Part shown: piece after piece, positions 11,672 through 19,996 of the stretch
Position numbering within the stretch: position 1 is the stretch's first letter
Layout of the letters: every line of letters starts with the position of its first letter
Source: a virus
Direction: 5' to 3' (one strand)
Virus record (IMG/VR): IMGVR_UViG_3300022562_000747
Coordinates: 1-64,000 of that record
Length of the DNA stretch: 64,000 nucleotides
Notes under the pieces: model-generated
Databases searched by the model: none
Seen by the model: only the letters and a program-made list of their open reading frames with translations
What the model was told of the DNA's origin: nothing
Translations under genes and position numbers: made by a program

Positions 11672-11913
11672 TGTTCAAATTGACTAATCCGCTTTGGTTT
11701 TATCCAAACTGGTTTATAAAACCACAAAATTCTTTTCCAAAACCATTGGAAAGCTTTTTTGAGACAAATGAATGTCCAGATTGTGGTTCCAAAGATTTTT
11801 CAGGATGGGAGGATGGTGGACACGATATAGCTTTAGAATGTAATAAATGTCATTCAAAATTTGGTGTTCAGCTTCCCCCTTTTAATTTAATTGAAAGAAT
11901 AGGAAAAATATAA
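11671..11913 (+). CDS. Zinc-ribbon protein
   Basis: About 80 residues from the ATG overlapping the previous stop. CPDCGSKDF (about residue 35) and CNKCHSKFG (about 57) form a four-cysteine zinc ribbon. Role unknown; such ribbons often contact nucleic acid or transcription machinery. Confidence 0.6.
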   Translation: MFKLTNPLWFYPNWFIKPQNSFPKPLESFFETNECPDCGSKDFSGWEDGGHDIALECNKCHSKFGVQLPPFNLIERIGKI

Positions 11914-12227
11914 TGGCACTTTATTGGGTTGAAGCCCGTTCTTACCATAAAATGTATTATGTGGTGGAATCGGAAGGCATTCCGGATGCTGACGAATTGA
12001 CCAAACGTATCAATGAAGGAACTCTTTCGGAAGTCGCCCAAACATGGGAAGGGGAGCAGCTTGAATCTGTTACCGAAGTCTCTCCCGAGCGTTATAAGGA
12101 ATTATGGGAACAGCTTTATCCGACTGATCACCCATATCATGAAATATTTTCGGAAAATCGAAAGGTTGCTATGGAAAATTCTGTTATCAATCTGGAGGAT
12201 GAAGTTCGATTCGAAGAAAAAAGTTGA
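11913..12227 (+). CDS. Hypothetical acidic protein
   Basis: 104 residues, strongly acidic, with a strand-rich start (ALYWVEARSYHKMYYVVES) and long helices. ATG overlaps the previous stop (TAATG). No family recognised. Confidence 0.6.
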   Translation: MALYWVEARSYHKMYYVVESEGIPDADELTKRINEGTLSEVAQTWEGEQLESVTEVSPERYKELWEQLYPTDHPYHEIFSENRKVAMENSVINLEDEVRFEEKS

Positions 12228-12281
12228 AAATTTTTGACATAAATAAGTTATCTTTAACAACGTTATTGGGGGTTTCATGAA

Positions 12282-12650
12282 ATGGACGAACAAAAAGTTT
12301 GGGGGAAACACTATCTAGTTGATTGTGCAGGATGTAATATTCCTCAAATAACAGATGAAAAAAATATTAGAAAATTTCTTCAAGAATTAGTAAAACGTAT
12401 TGATATGAAAGCGTATGGTCAGCCTGTTTTAGCGCATTTTGCAACACATGACCCCTCAAAGGGAGGATGGACAGCTTGCCAAATGATCGAAACAAGTCTA
12501 ATTGATGGACATTTTGTTGATGAAACAGGCGAAGCTTATATATCAGTTCATTCTTGTAAAGATTTTTCGAATGAAATTGTAAAAAATACAATTCAAGAAT
12601 TTTTTACACCGTTTTCAATAAAAGATCATACTGTTTTACGGGCGGCATAA
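12282..12650 (+). CDS. S-adenosylmethionine decarboxylase-like protein
   Basis: KHYLVDCAGCN at the start, IDMKAYGQP in the middle, and ETSLIDGHFVDETGEAYISV followed by HSCKDF match the SpeD/AdoMet decarboxylase fold, including the TS(L/H)I.GHF..E segment and a SCK motif near the active site. The family self-cleaves at a serine to make a pyruvoyl cofactor and supplies aminopropyl groups for spermidine. Length 122 is close to class 1B enzymes. Cyanophages and pelagiphages carry relatives. Activity is not proven: the exact cleavage serine is uncertain. Confidence 0.65.
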   Translation: MDEQKVWGKHYLVDCAGCNIPQITDEKNIRKFLQELVKRIDMKAYGQPVLAHFATHDPSKGGWTACQMIETSLIDGHFVDETGEAYISVHSCKDFSNEIVKNTIQEFFTPFSIKDHTVLRAA

Positions 12651-12778
12651 TGTATCATCCTTATACTGTTTATCTTATTACAAATACATTGAATAATAAG
12701 AAATATGTAGGATATACAAAACGAAGCTTAAAAGAAAATGATAGTGAAGCAAGACTACAAGCCGTTGAATGTGTTTGA
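12650..12778 (+). pseudogene. N-terminal remnant of a GIY-YIG endonuclease
   Basis: From ATG 12650 the frame reads YTVYLITNTLNNKKYVGYTK, the GIY-YIG signature, then ends after about 42 residues, well short of an active domain. Its end overlaps the next gene start (12738) in another frame. A truncated insertion. Confidence 0.7.
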
Positions 12779-13322
12779 AACATACCTTCCCCCGGTCAGT
12801 AAAGCCATCTTTTTTGACCGGGATGGTGTTATAACTAAGCTTGTTCCAAAAAACGGTAAAATGCGCTCGCCATGGATTTGGAGTGAGGTTGAGTTTTATC
12901 CAGATATCAAAAATTTACTGACCCGAACCAAATCTATGGGGTATCGGAATTTGGTTGTGACCAATCAACCCGATATTGCTACCGGGGAAATGCTAAAGAC
13001 TGATCTTACGCTTATTCATGAACAAATGCAAGAAATCTTTCCTATTGATATGATTCTGTCTTGTTCTGATCGATCATCCAACGATTTCAAGCCTAATCCG
13101 GGTATGATTCTAACGCTACAAAGAGCATGGAATGTTGACTTGAAAAAGTCATGGATGATTGGGGATCGCTGGAAAGACGCCGTAGCCGCCTATCTTGCCG
13201 GGGTCCGTTATATTCATGTAGGAAATGAAGATGCAATAGCTCCCTGCCATTACAAGGTGGGAGAACTTAGAACTGCCATTGATCTAATTGAGGATGATTA
13301 TAAAAGAACATATCATGATTGA
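12738..13322 (+). CDS. gmhB: Heptose bisphosphate phosphatase (GmhB/HisB-type HAD)
   Basis: HAD hydrolase with FFDRDGVI (nucleophile D27, acid D29), VVTNQPDIA (motif II with T), FKPNPGM and IGDRWKDAVAAYLAG (motifs III and IV). This arrangement matches GmhB, which removes the phosphate of heptose-1,7-bisphosphate. Zinc-loop cysteines of classical GmhB are not all present. First gene of a four-gene heptose cassette; the start lies inside an endonuclease remnant. Confidence 0.75.
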   Translation: MIVKQDYKPLNVFETYLPPVSKAIFFDRDGVITKLVPKNGKMRSPWIWSEVEFYPDIKNLLTRTKSMGYRNLVVTNQPDIATGEMLKTDLTLIHEQMQEIFPIDMILSCSDRSSNDFKPNPGMILTLQRAWNVDLKKSWMIGDRWKDAVAAYLAGVRYIHVGNEDAIAPCHYKVGELRTAIDLIEDDYKRTYHD

Positions 13323-13911
13323 ATTATATGAAGATTATATGAAAATTATAACAAATGCCATCAAGGATTTGAATAATCCTGATGATCAAGAAAAATTCGA
13401 ACGGATAGTAAAAATCCTTCGAAGTTGCCGGGAAAGGCGGGGTCGAGTATTCATTGCTGGTATGGGAGGATCGGCAGCAAACGGTCAGCATATGGCTAAT
13501 GATCTTCGAAAAATGGCTAATATCGATGCAATCAATCTAAGCGATAATATTGCCGAACTTACTGCTCGCGCCAACGATGATGGTTTCGAAACTATCTATG
13601 TAAACAGTCTCCGAGTAAGCAATTTTGAATGGAAGGATGTTTTATTCATCCTATCAGTATCCGGAGGAAGTTATGAAAAGAATGCTTCCATGGGTTTAGT
13701 TCACGCTATCGATTATGCTGTTGAAAAAGAGGGAACGGTTGTTGGTATTGTGGGGATGGAAGATAGTGTAACGGCTCGAAATGCTGATATTGCTATTATT
13801 ACCCCATTTACGTCCGTATTTACAACCCAAGTTTCCGAAGCCTTACAAGCCGTCATTTGGCATGGCTTGGTATCCGATGAACGTCTAATGGTCAACAAAG
13901 CGAAATGGTGA
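13315..13911 (+). CDS. gmhA: Sedoheptulose-7-phosphate isomerase (GmhA-type SIS)
   Basis: SIS-domain protein with GMGGSAANGQHMANDLRKM (about residues 50-68) and SVSGGSYEKN, the sugar-phosphate pocket of GmhA isomerases, then the closing GIVG and ADIAIITP segments. It converts sedoheptulose-7-phosphate to D-glycero-manno-heptose-7-phosphate. ATG 13315 overlaps gmhB by eight bases, so the genes are coupled. Confidence 0.8.
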   Translation: MIELYEDYMKIITNAIKDLNNPDDQEKFERIVKILRSCRERRGRVFIAGMGGSAANGQHMANDLRKMANIDAINLSDNIAELTARANDDGFETIYVNSLRVSNFEWKDVLFILSVSGGSYEKNASMGLVHAIDYAVEKEGTVVGIVGMEDSVTARNADIAIITPFTSVFTTQVSEALQAVIWHGLVSDERLMVNKAKW

Positions 13912-13914
13912 TTT

Positions 13915-14112
13915 ATGCCTGATACTATGAATACTAAAACTGCCCAATTGTGGGAAGTATGTCGAAATTTTATTGAAGAACAACAAATATCTTGTGCGGA
14001 AGCTGTTTGTCAATCTGATCGTGTAATTCTAAATGCTTATGAATTTATAGAAAAAATTTGTGATATTGTCGGATATTACCAATATCCAGAAATGGATGAA
14101 GATGAAATTTGA
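13915..14112 (+). CDS. Hypothetical acidic small protein
   Basis: 65 residues, helical, with two cysteines and an acidic end (PEMDEDEI). Overlaps the glycosyltransferase start by 11 bases. No family recognised; carried within the heptose cassette. Confidence 0.5.
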   Translation: MPDTMNTKTAQLWEVCRNFIEEQQISCAEAVCQSDRVILNAYEFIEKICDIVGYYQYPEMDEDEI

Positions 14113-15127
14113 TCATACAGGATTTGAAGAAAACGAAATATCAATCAAAGCGTTTGGGGGAACTGAACTAACCAAGCGAGGATTGGCAAAATATATCGAT
14201 CCTGATTTACTTTCTAATTTCCAGATTATATGCTCGCGTGTGAGGGAACTCGATCCCGAAAAAATTCGGATTTATTATATTCATGATTTACCGGAAGACC
14301 CGGAATGTCGAAAGATTATTGATCCTAATTTTCGTAACCAATTTCATTTGATAGCATTTACTAGTGAATGGCAATATCAACGGTTTCAACATATTTTGAA
14401 TCTTCCTTATGAGGAAGATTTTGTTGTTTTGGATTCAGGCGTTGAACCAATCGAAGATCATGAAAAACCAACCGATAAAATAAATCTGATTTATAGTTCA
14501 ACCCCTCAAAGGGGTTTAGCTCTTTTACTACCAGTAGTTGATAGGCTATCGGCGGTTTATCCTGAAATTCATTTGCATGTTTTTTCCTCATTCAAGATGT
14601 ATGGATGGGATGAATATGATAAAAAATTTGATGAATTATATAATTTTGTTCGTAATCATTCCCATATGACTTATCATGAATTTAGCGGTGAATCATCCAA
14701 CGATGAAGTCCGTGCCCAATTGAAACAATCCCATATTTTTGCTTATCCATGTATATGGCAGGAAACATTTTGCCGGTCAGTAGTTGAAGCTATGTCGGCT
14801 AAATTGCTATGTGTGCATCCTAATTATTGCGCCCTTCCTTTTACAACCGGAGGATTGAATATTATGTATCCCGGTGATAAAGACCCCCAAAAACATATCA
14901 ATAAATTTGCTCAATATCTGGAAACTGCAATTCGCATGATAAAAACAGAAAAAGATTTGATAACTAATAGATTGATGTTCAACAAAGCTTTTGTTGATAC
15001 TCGTTTTTCAATGAATATGGTTGCTCGTAATTGGTCATTGATATTAGATCAATTATCGAAAAAATATTCAACCATTGAATCTCGCAAAATCCCCGAGCAA
15101 ATGTTTCATTATAATACGGGGGGATAA
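14102..15127 (+). CDS. GT4-type glycosyltransferase
   Basis: KAFGGTELTKRGLA at the N-terminus and a C-terminal donor domain with INLIYSSTPQRGLALLL, IFAYPCIWQETFCRSVVEAM and SAKLLCV match retaining GT4 glycosyltransferases: the E of QETFC..VVEAM sits where GT4 enzymes bind nucleotide-sugar. 341 residues. Lying between GmhA and a heptose kinase, it is the candidate heptosyltransferase of the cassette (inference). ATG 14102 was chosen (MKFDHTGFEE). Confidence 0.75.
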   Translation: MKFDHTGFEENEISIKAFGGTELTKRGLAKYIDPDLLSNFQIICSRVRELDPEKIRIYYIHDLPEDPECRKIIDPNFRNQFHLIAFTSEWQYQRFQHILNLPYEEDFVVLDSGVEPIEDHEKPTDKINLIYSSTPQRGLALLLPVVDRLSAVYPEIHLHVFSSFKMYGWDEYDKKFDELYNFVRNHSHMTYHEFSGESSNDEVRAQLKQSHIFAYPCIWQETFCRSVVEAMSAKLLCVHPNYCALPFTTGGLNIMYPGDKDPQKHINKFAQYLETAIRMIKTEKDLITNRLMFNKAFVDTRFSMNMVARNWSLILDQLSKKYSTIESRKIPEQMFHYNTGG

Positions 15128-16116
15128 TGCGTATATCCAAAACACCCCTACGAATAAGCTTTTTTGGAGGTGGTTCCGATTTGCCAGCATTTACGGAAAA
15201 GGAAAATGGAGCCGCCCTATCGGCTACTATCAATAAGTTTGTCTATGTTATTACCAATGAAACCCAACGTCCCTTGCGATTTATCCACGAAGATATCCAA
15301 TATGGATTATCCAACATGCGTAATAATATCCTCAAGGAAACTATAGAGGAATTTGGTATAACCAAAAATCTGGATATTGTATCAATGTCGGATATTGATG
15401 CGGTGGGAGCCGGTTTAGGCGGATCATCAGCATTTACGGTTGGATTACTAAATGTTTTAGAACATGGTAATATGTTTCCAACCCATCATGCTTTAGCTAC
15501 AAAAGCGTGTGAAATTGAAATTGATAAATGTGGTTATCCTATCGGTATTCAAGATCAATATGCGGTAACTTGGGGTGGATTCCATTTATGGGAATTTCAT
15601 CATAATCCCCGATATGCTGACCCAATTGATAATCTTATTTATGATAAATCTATTATAGATACAATATTAGAACAAAGGTTGGTTTTGATTTTTTCAGGTA
15701 TGGCTCGAAGTGAAAATGCTGGAACTATCCTTCAATCACAACAAAAGTCATTGAAGGATGATCCCCAAAAATTTGAATTGATGAAAAGAATTAGGGATCG
15801 TGCCTATATTGGAACTGAATTATTACATAATGATAAATTTGACGAATTTGGCGAATTATTACATGAAAATTGGATGGATAAAAAATCTCTCTCTATTGAA
15901 CTTTCCAATCCTAATTTTGATTATATGTATGAATTTGGATTGAAAAATGGAGCTATTGGAGGAAAATTACTTGGCGCTGGCGGCGGCGGGTTCTTTCTAT
16001 TTTATTTACCTAAATCTGTAAATACAGAGAATTTTATTAGCGATTTTCTTAGAGAATTTCCCTATAGTAAATATTATCCTTTCCAATTCTATCCCAACGG
16101 ATCAAGGATCGTATGA
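15127..16116 (+). CDS. hddA: GHMP-family heptose-7-phosphate kinase (HddA-like)
   Basis: Starts RISKTPLRISFFGGGSDLPA, has the ATP-binding GAGLGGSSAFTVG (about residues 96-108) and the C-terminal LLGAGGGGFFLFY motif: the three GHMP signatures in HddA-like spacing, length 329. HddA phosphorylates C1 of heptose-7-phosphate. The gene's ATG overlaps the glycosyltransferase stop. A nucleotidyltransferase (HddC or HldE) is not seen in the window. Confidence 0.85.
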   Translation: MRISKTPLRISFFGGGSDLPAFTEKENGAALSATINKFVYVITNETQRPLRFIHEDIQYGLSNMRNNILKETIEEFGITKNLDIVSMSDIDAVGAGLGGSSAFTVGLLNVLEHGNMFPTHHALATKACEIEIDKCGYPIGIQDQYAVTWGGFHLWEFHHNPRYADPIDNLIYDKSIIDTILEQRLVLIFSGMARSENAGTILQSQQKSLKDDPQKFELMKRIRDRAYIGTELLHNDKFDEFGELLHENWMDKKSLSIELSNPNFDYMYEFGLKNGAIGGKLLGAGGGGFFLFYLPKSVNTENFISDFLREFPYSKYYPFQFYPNGSRIV

Positions 16117-16117
16117 C

Positions 16118-16125
16118 CTAAATAG
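16118..16125 (+). promoter_or_regulatory. Late-type motif CTAAATAG
   Basis: TAAATA-core motif 23 bases before the gene at 16148. Confidence 0.4.
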
Positions 16126-16147
16126 ATGGACAACAGAGATGGATTAG

Positions 16148-16546
16148 ATGAATAATGCTATAGGATCGTCTAATAACATAATCGAATTTCCACTCGAAAT
16201 TTCACGGAATATTCGAAATATCCCTCAACTTAATAAAGAGCAAGTAGATGAACATGTTCTTTATCTAAAGAATTATGTTGTAGATGAAGTTCTAACAGTA
16301 ATAGTCCAAAGTGTTTATAATCAGTTGGCAATATCCGGTCATGAAATCAATGAATATACCATGAAAGACGGTGCTTTGATTGTTGAAGCTATTCGATCTA
16401 TTATACAGAAAAATCATGGTATTTCTCATGAATTTCAAAATCTAGCCGAAGAAATGTTTACAAAAGATGAAAATAATTCCTTGACTTTGAGCGCCGATTT
16501 GAGTATAATAACAAATAGCGCAATGAAAGCTGTTGGAAATAATTAA
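16148..16546 (+). CDS. Hypothetical 132-residue protein
   Basis: Helical, acidic; starts after a late-type motif. Segments NKEQVDEHVLYLKNYVVDEV and TMKDGALIVEAIRSII suggest a conserved T4-type phage helical protein of unknown function. Stop overlaps the next ATG. Confidence 0.6.
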   Translation: MNNAIGSSNNIIEFPLEISRNIRNIPQLNKEQVDEHVLYLKNYVVDEVLTVIVQSVYNQLAISGHEINEYTMKDGALIVEAIRSIIQKNHGISHEFQNLAEEMFTKDENNSLTLSADLSIITNSAMKAVGNN

Positions 16547-16719
16547 TGTCTAATGTTATAAATTTAGCCACAAAACTCAAGACTGTTGATGAACCAACAA
16601 ACGATTTACGTTGGATAATTAGACATACCGAAAAAGTATTACAACAATACTGGAAGGTAACAAAAATGAATCGAGTAACTTTTGAATGGCGTGATGTGCC
16701 TATTGAAATGGAGAAATGA
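16546..16719 (+). CDS. Hypothetical 57-residue protein
   Basis: Short frame MSNVINLATKLKTVDEPTND followed by LRWIIRHTEKVLQQYWKV, overlapping the previous stop. No family recognised. Its 3' end runs into an endonuclease remnant. Confidence 0.55.
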   Translation: MSNVINLATKLKTVDEPTNDLRWIIRHTEKVLQQYWKVTKMNRVTFEWRDVPIEMEK

Positions 16720-16909
16720 GGTGTATCATCTTTATAAAAAGACCCATAATATAACTGGGCTAAAATATCTTGGTCAAACAACTAAAAACCCTTACAAATA
16801 TAGAGGCTCTGGAACTTATTGGAAACGACATATCAAAATTCATACATTAGAAACAAAACAAAAAATGAAAAATAGTTGGAAAAAACGAAAGGAAATATTA
16901 TGCGCTTAG
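16709..16909 (+). pseudogene. Internally deleted GIY-YIG endonuclease
   Basis: The frame reads NEVYHLYKKTHNITGLKYLG then QTTKNPYKYRGSGTYWKRHI, a GIY-YIG domain start, and jumps directly to a NUMOD3-like tail (TLETKQKMKNSWKKRKE). Normal enzymes have about 100 residues between, so the centre is deleted. Confidence 0.6.
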
Positions 16910-17337
16910 GAATAGCAGAAATATTGAAGGAAGTTGCAAGTAAACCTAACAAGCAAGAAAAGATCAATGAATTACGAAAACACGCAAATAACAATGTATT
17001 GACCTTGCTTCTAAAAATGTCCATGGACCCGGGATTGCAATGGCGAATACCTCCGGGAACTCCTGAGTATAAGCCTGCTGTAAATGCGGATCAACAAGGT
17101 ATGTTGTATAGTTCTATCAAATTGATTCTTCGTCTTTTTATCATAAATCCTATGCTTCCCCCTCCCCCAACTAATAAAAGACAACAAGCTAAAATAGAAA
17201 TGAAATTTATCGAAGTTTTGGAAACCCTGCATCCTGACGATGCTAAACTATTGGTTGCCGTCAAGGATAAAAAGCCTTTGGCTCCGGGTATTACCAAAAA
17301 ACTGGTAGATGAAGCTCTACCCGGATTATTGCAATGA
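16900..17337 (+). CDS. DUF6433-like conserved phage protein
   Basis: 145 residues beginning RLGIAEILKEVASKPNKQEK, with NVLTLLLKMSMDPGLQWRIP, a PPPP stretch, FIEVLETLHPDDAKLLVAVK and the end ITKKLVDEALPGLL. This matches a small helical family conserved in T4-type phages (DUF6433 by memory). Function unknown. The ATG at 16900 has an AAAGGA site. Confidence 0.65.
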   Translation: MRLGIAEILKEVASKPNKQEKINELRKHANNNVLTLLLKMSMDPGLQWRIPPGTPEYKPAVNADQQGMLYSSIKLILRLFIINPMLPPPPTNKRQQAKIEMKFIEVLETLHPDDAKLLVAVKDKKPLAPGITKKLVDEALPGLLQ

Positions 17338-17496
17338 GTTATGTTTATTGGATACATCATAAGGATCATACGGACATAAACACTCAGAAGAAACAAAAAA
17401 GAAAATAAGTTTAGCTAATAAAGGTAAAAAAAGACCTGATCTAAGTAAATATAATAAAACGCGAAAAAGGAGAAGCGATTTTGTCCAGAAGTAGAA
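17334..17496 (+). pseudogene. Frameshifted homing endonuclease remnant
   Basis: ATG 17334 begins MSYVYWIHHKDHTD, typical of a GIY-YIG N-terminus, then the frame breaks; a second frame continues HSEETKKKISLANKGKKRPD, a NUMOD3 repeat, to a stop at about 17496. The nuclease core is gone. Confidence 0.65.
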
Positions 17497-17672
17497 ACAG
17501 AAAATATTATGATGATTATGGTTATGAAGAAGAATATTTCGAAATTTTTGATCGAAATAAAAAAAGACGACAAGATCGACAAAAAAAAGCAAACAGTCGT
17601 GAGTCATTCGATAATGATATAGAAGAAAACGATTATGCCAACATACACAATTCGCAATTGCAAAACCGGTAA
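17481..17672 (+). CDS. Charged small protein with TTG start
   Basis: 63 residues starting at TTG after an AAAGGAG site: LSRSRNRKYYDDYGYEEEYF then a Lys/Arg-rich stretch. No family recognised. Upstream sequence is endonuclease remnant. Overlaps the next gene by 38 bases. Confidence 0.45.
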   Translation: MSRSRNRKYYDDYGYEEEYFEIFDRNKKRRQDRQKKANSRESFDNDIEENDYANIHNSQLQNR

Positions 17673-17862
17673 AGAATTTCAAAAAACCATGACTATAAGT
17701 GAAATGGAGGTTTATCAAAAAAAGCATCCAAACCACGAAGTTTTATGTGGATTACCAATTATCGGATACAGGATGCATCGTGCAAAACCGGCTGAATGGT
17801 TCCGGGACAGATTACGAGAAATCAAGAAAAAATTTCCCAAAAATACTATAAACGTGCCTTAA
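17635..17862 (+). CDS. FmdB-like regulatory fold protein without cysteines
   Basis: 75 residues: MPTYTIRNCKTGKEFQKTMT, the start of FmdB-type proteins, but the usual CxxC zinc pairs are missing. Related cysteine-free versions occur in T4-type phages. Function unknown. Confidence 0.55.
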   Translation: MPTYTIRNCKTGKEFQKTMTISEMEVYQKKHPNHEVLCGLPIIGYRMHRAKPAEWFRDRLREIKKKFPKNTINVP

Positions 17863-18545
17863 TGATATTTCCTCATAAATTTTTACCGCGCCAAGAATTG
17901 GTAGCGATTACCGATGAAAACGGACGGCGTTATAAGACTCCAATTGGGGATTTGCCATCCGTAACTACTGTTATTGGTCAATCCATGGATAAAACAGGAT
18001 TGGATCGATGGCGAGAATCCATTGGAGACGAGGAAGCCGATGGAATTGTAAATCAAGCCCGAGTTCGAGGGCGAGAATTACACGATCTAGCCGAAAATTA
18101 TGTCCGAAATAATCCAAATTATGCTGATGAAGCAATGCCAATAAATCTGGATACTTTTCGCCAAGTAAAAGCTTTATTGGATAAAAATCTGGAAACGGTA
18201 TATGGGATCGAATTGCCCTTGTGGTCTAAAGTCCTTCGAACGGCAGGACAAGCTGATATGATAGGGAAATGGCAAGGAAAAAATGCCATTATCGACTATA
18301 AAACATCATTGAAACCCAAGACTGAAGAAAGATGCCTTGGTTATCTATTACAGGGAACCACCTATGCCTGTATGATGTATGAACGTTATAAAATGATTAT
18401 TCCTTTAGTAGTTATTATTCTTACTATTGACCACGAATTAAGACCTGTTGTCTATTCTGTGTCATCTGATAAATACTACGATCAGGTTTATGATATTTTC
18501 GTAGAAAGGCGGCAACATGAAATCATTCAAAAGGCATTTGCTTGA
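17862..18545 (+). CDS. PD-(D/E)XK exonuclease (RecB/Cas4-like)
   Basis: All RecB-type motifs are present: H74 in RGRELHDLAE, D132 in AGQADMIG, D145 and K147 in AIIDYKTS, and QxxxY (Q164-Y168). Such nucleases degrade DNA ends and act in phage recombination or host DNA breakdown. 227 residues. ATG 17862 overlaps the previous stop. Confidence 0.85.
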   Translation: MIFPHKFLPRQELVAITDENGRRYKTPIGDLPSVTTVIGQSMDKTGLDRWRESIGDEEADGIVNQARVRGRELHDLAENYVRNNPNYADEAMPINLDTFRQVKALLDKNLETVYGIELPLWSKVLRTAGQADMIGKWQGKNAIIDYKTSLKPKTEERCLGYLLQGTTYACMMYERYKMIIPLVVIILTIDHELRPVVYSVSSDKYYDQVYDIFVERRQHEIIQKAFA

Positions 18546-19059
18546 TGAATCGGCAAGGCGTAGCCTTTCACGTATTATGTCTCACCTTGAAGGGGGTAAT
18601 GTTGGAATTATATCCGCTTCCTTGAAGGATCGATCCGCCGCCGAAAATAATAAACATACAAACGAAATGGAGAAGGCAATCAAGTCAAGCGGCTTGGCAT
18701 ATTTCCGTCGCCATGGTCAATATGAGGGTCCAAAAGGTCTGGAAAAGGAACGGTCATTTGTTGTTCTAGGAAAAAAAGGTAATGATCAGGGTCAATTGCT
18801 CAATCTTCTAAAAACCCAAGGTAAGCTACACGGTCAACATTCGATCCTGCATAAATCTTATGATAAAAACGATGCTGAATTACACTTTTTACAAAATGAT
18901 GGAACCAATAAGGAAGGGGATACAATGTCTGTGGGAAAATTCCACCCCAACCATGTAAATCCTTATGGACATACCGTCTTATCCAAAGGGGGAGGCAAAG
19001 CGGGAAAAACACCCGCCGCCTTTAAAACTTTTGCATTTGAGGAAATAACCAATGAGTAA
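18517..19059 (+). CDS. DUF3293-like protein with capsid-targeting-type N-terminus
   Basis: The body (IISASLKDRSAAENNKHTNE, then YFRRHGQYEG and ERSFVVLGK) fits a widespread phage family of small proteins (DUF3293-like, by memory). The start MKSFKRHLLDESA resembles the T4 capsid-targeting peptide with an L-x-E site after which prohead protease cuts. If so, it is packaged in the head. Overlaps the exonuclease gene by 29 bases. Confidence 0.6.
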   Translation: MKSFKRHLLDESARRSLSRIMSHLEGGNVGIISASLKDRSAAENNKHTNEMEKAIKSSGLAYFRRHGQYEGPKGLEKERSFVVLGKKGNDQGQLLNLLKTQGKLHGQHSILHKSYDKNDAELHFLQNDGTNKEGDTMSVGKFHPNHVNPYGHTVLSKGGGKAGKTPAAFKTFAFEEITNE

Positions 19060-19354
19060 ATTTGAGTCTTTTGCCCGAGCAACCATTATAGCCCGTAATA
19101 AAATTCGAAGCCGAAGTGGATTGCCCCTGTTGAATTTTGAAAGTGATTTGGATGAAGAAATAGCAAGTTTAAGACAGGAAGATTATCATAATTTTTATAA
19201 TGATCATCGAAAACAAGCGGAAGCTGTTATTTTATATCGTTATTTTCCTACAGAAAATGTATCAGATAGTTTTATGAAATCGGTTAAATTTGGAGCGGAA
19301 GTTTCGCAAATAGTCAAGCAATGGTGGGAGGAAAAAAATGGAGAGAAATTATAA
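19052..19354 (+). CDS. Hypothetical 100-residue protein
   Basis: Helical protein (KFESFARATIIARNKIRSRS...WWEEKNGEKL) overlapping both neighbours. No family recognised. Confidence 0.55.
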   Translation: MSKFESFARATIIARNKIRSRSGLPLLNFESDLDEEIASLRQEDYHNFYNDHRKQAEAVILYRYFPTENVSDSFMKSVKFGAEVSQIVKQWWEEKNGEKL

Positions 19355-19565
19355 TTTTCCAGTCCCTTATCATTTTTCAGCATTTGAGGTTAGTTTTGCT
19401 CCGGGAAGATTGCAATCAATGGGTATATGGGATTTATTGCCCCGTTACATGCGAACAGAAATAATGGAAGCTTATAATAGAAGGGCTGGTTATACCCTAA
19501 CTCGTGAAGATTTAGACAACATAAACGATGAAGCATGGGAGAAAATTTCCCTATTATTTTCTTGA
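19338..19565 (+). CDS. Hypothetical 75-residue protein
   Basis: Overlaps the previous gene by 17 bases and has a GGGAGG site. MGIWDLLPRYMRTEIMEAYN and REDLDNINDEAWEKIS look helical. No family recognised. Confidence 0.55.
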   Translation: MERNYNFPVPYHFSAFEVSFAPGRLQSMGIWDLLPRYMRTEIMEAYNRRAGYTLTREDLDNINDEAWEKISLLFS

Positions 19566-19590
19566 CATATCCTGTTGAACGTGATATGAT
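19562..19590 (+). promoter_or_regulatory. Sigma70-type promoter
   Basis: TTGACA, 17-base spacer, TATGAT, overlapping the end of the previous gene. Drives the 19624-20556 operon. Confidence 0.75.
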
Positions 19591-19623
19591 AATATACTAA
19601 TCATGGAGAATTTATAACGAACT

Positions 19624-19770
19624 ATGTTGTTGGTTTTTAGCAGCGAAATTGGGGAAAAAATATTACATTCAGAACAAGCCAAAGGTGTAATCAATCCATC
19701 CGTTGAATTATTGAAAAACTGGATGGTCTTAGAGAACAAAAAACTTCTCAAAGAATTGAAAAAAGATGAC
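19624..19770 (+). CDS. Hypothetical 48-residue protein
   Basis: MLLVFSSEIGEKILHSEQAK to a Lys-rich end (LLKELKKDD). Shine-Dalgarno is weak; a four-codon frame (MENL) lies between promoter and start. No family recognised. Confidence 0.45.
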
Positions 19771-19996
19771 TAACAATCAGATTGTTGTTAGTGATCTATT
19801 TCAAGGTCCTTACGAACATAATAAACGATTAGCCGAGCAAGAAATTCTAATTAGTCGTCTGGATTCTCATAAAGACGATCCGGTTATCGAAAATATTATT
19901 GCGACCTTGCAAGATTTGACTGAAAATAAAATAGCTTCGGTTGTTCATTTTGAATCGGTTGTTGATCGATTGAAAAATCATGTGGAAATTATATGA
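19766..19996 (+). CDS. Hypothetical helical protein
   Basis: 76 residues overlapping neighbours at both ends (five and four bases). Acidic helices, no recognised family. Immediately upstream of a DNA methyltransferase and coupled to it. Confidence 0.55.
   Translation: MTNNQIVVSDLFQGPYEHNKRLAEQEILISRLDSHKDDPVIENIIATLQDLTENKIASVVHFESVVDRLKNHVEII

Noticed and set aside
12234-12262. Promoter before the SAM-decarboxylase-like gene
   Set aside because: TTGACA is present but no acceptable -10 box lies 15-18 bases downstream.
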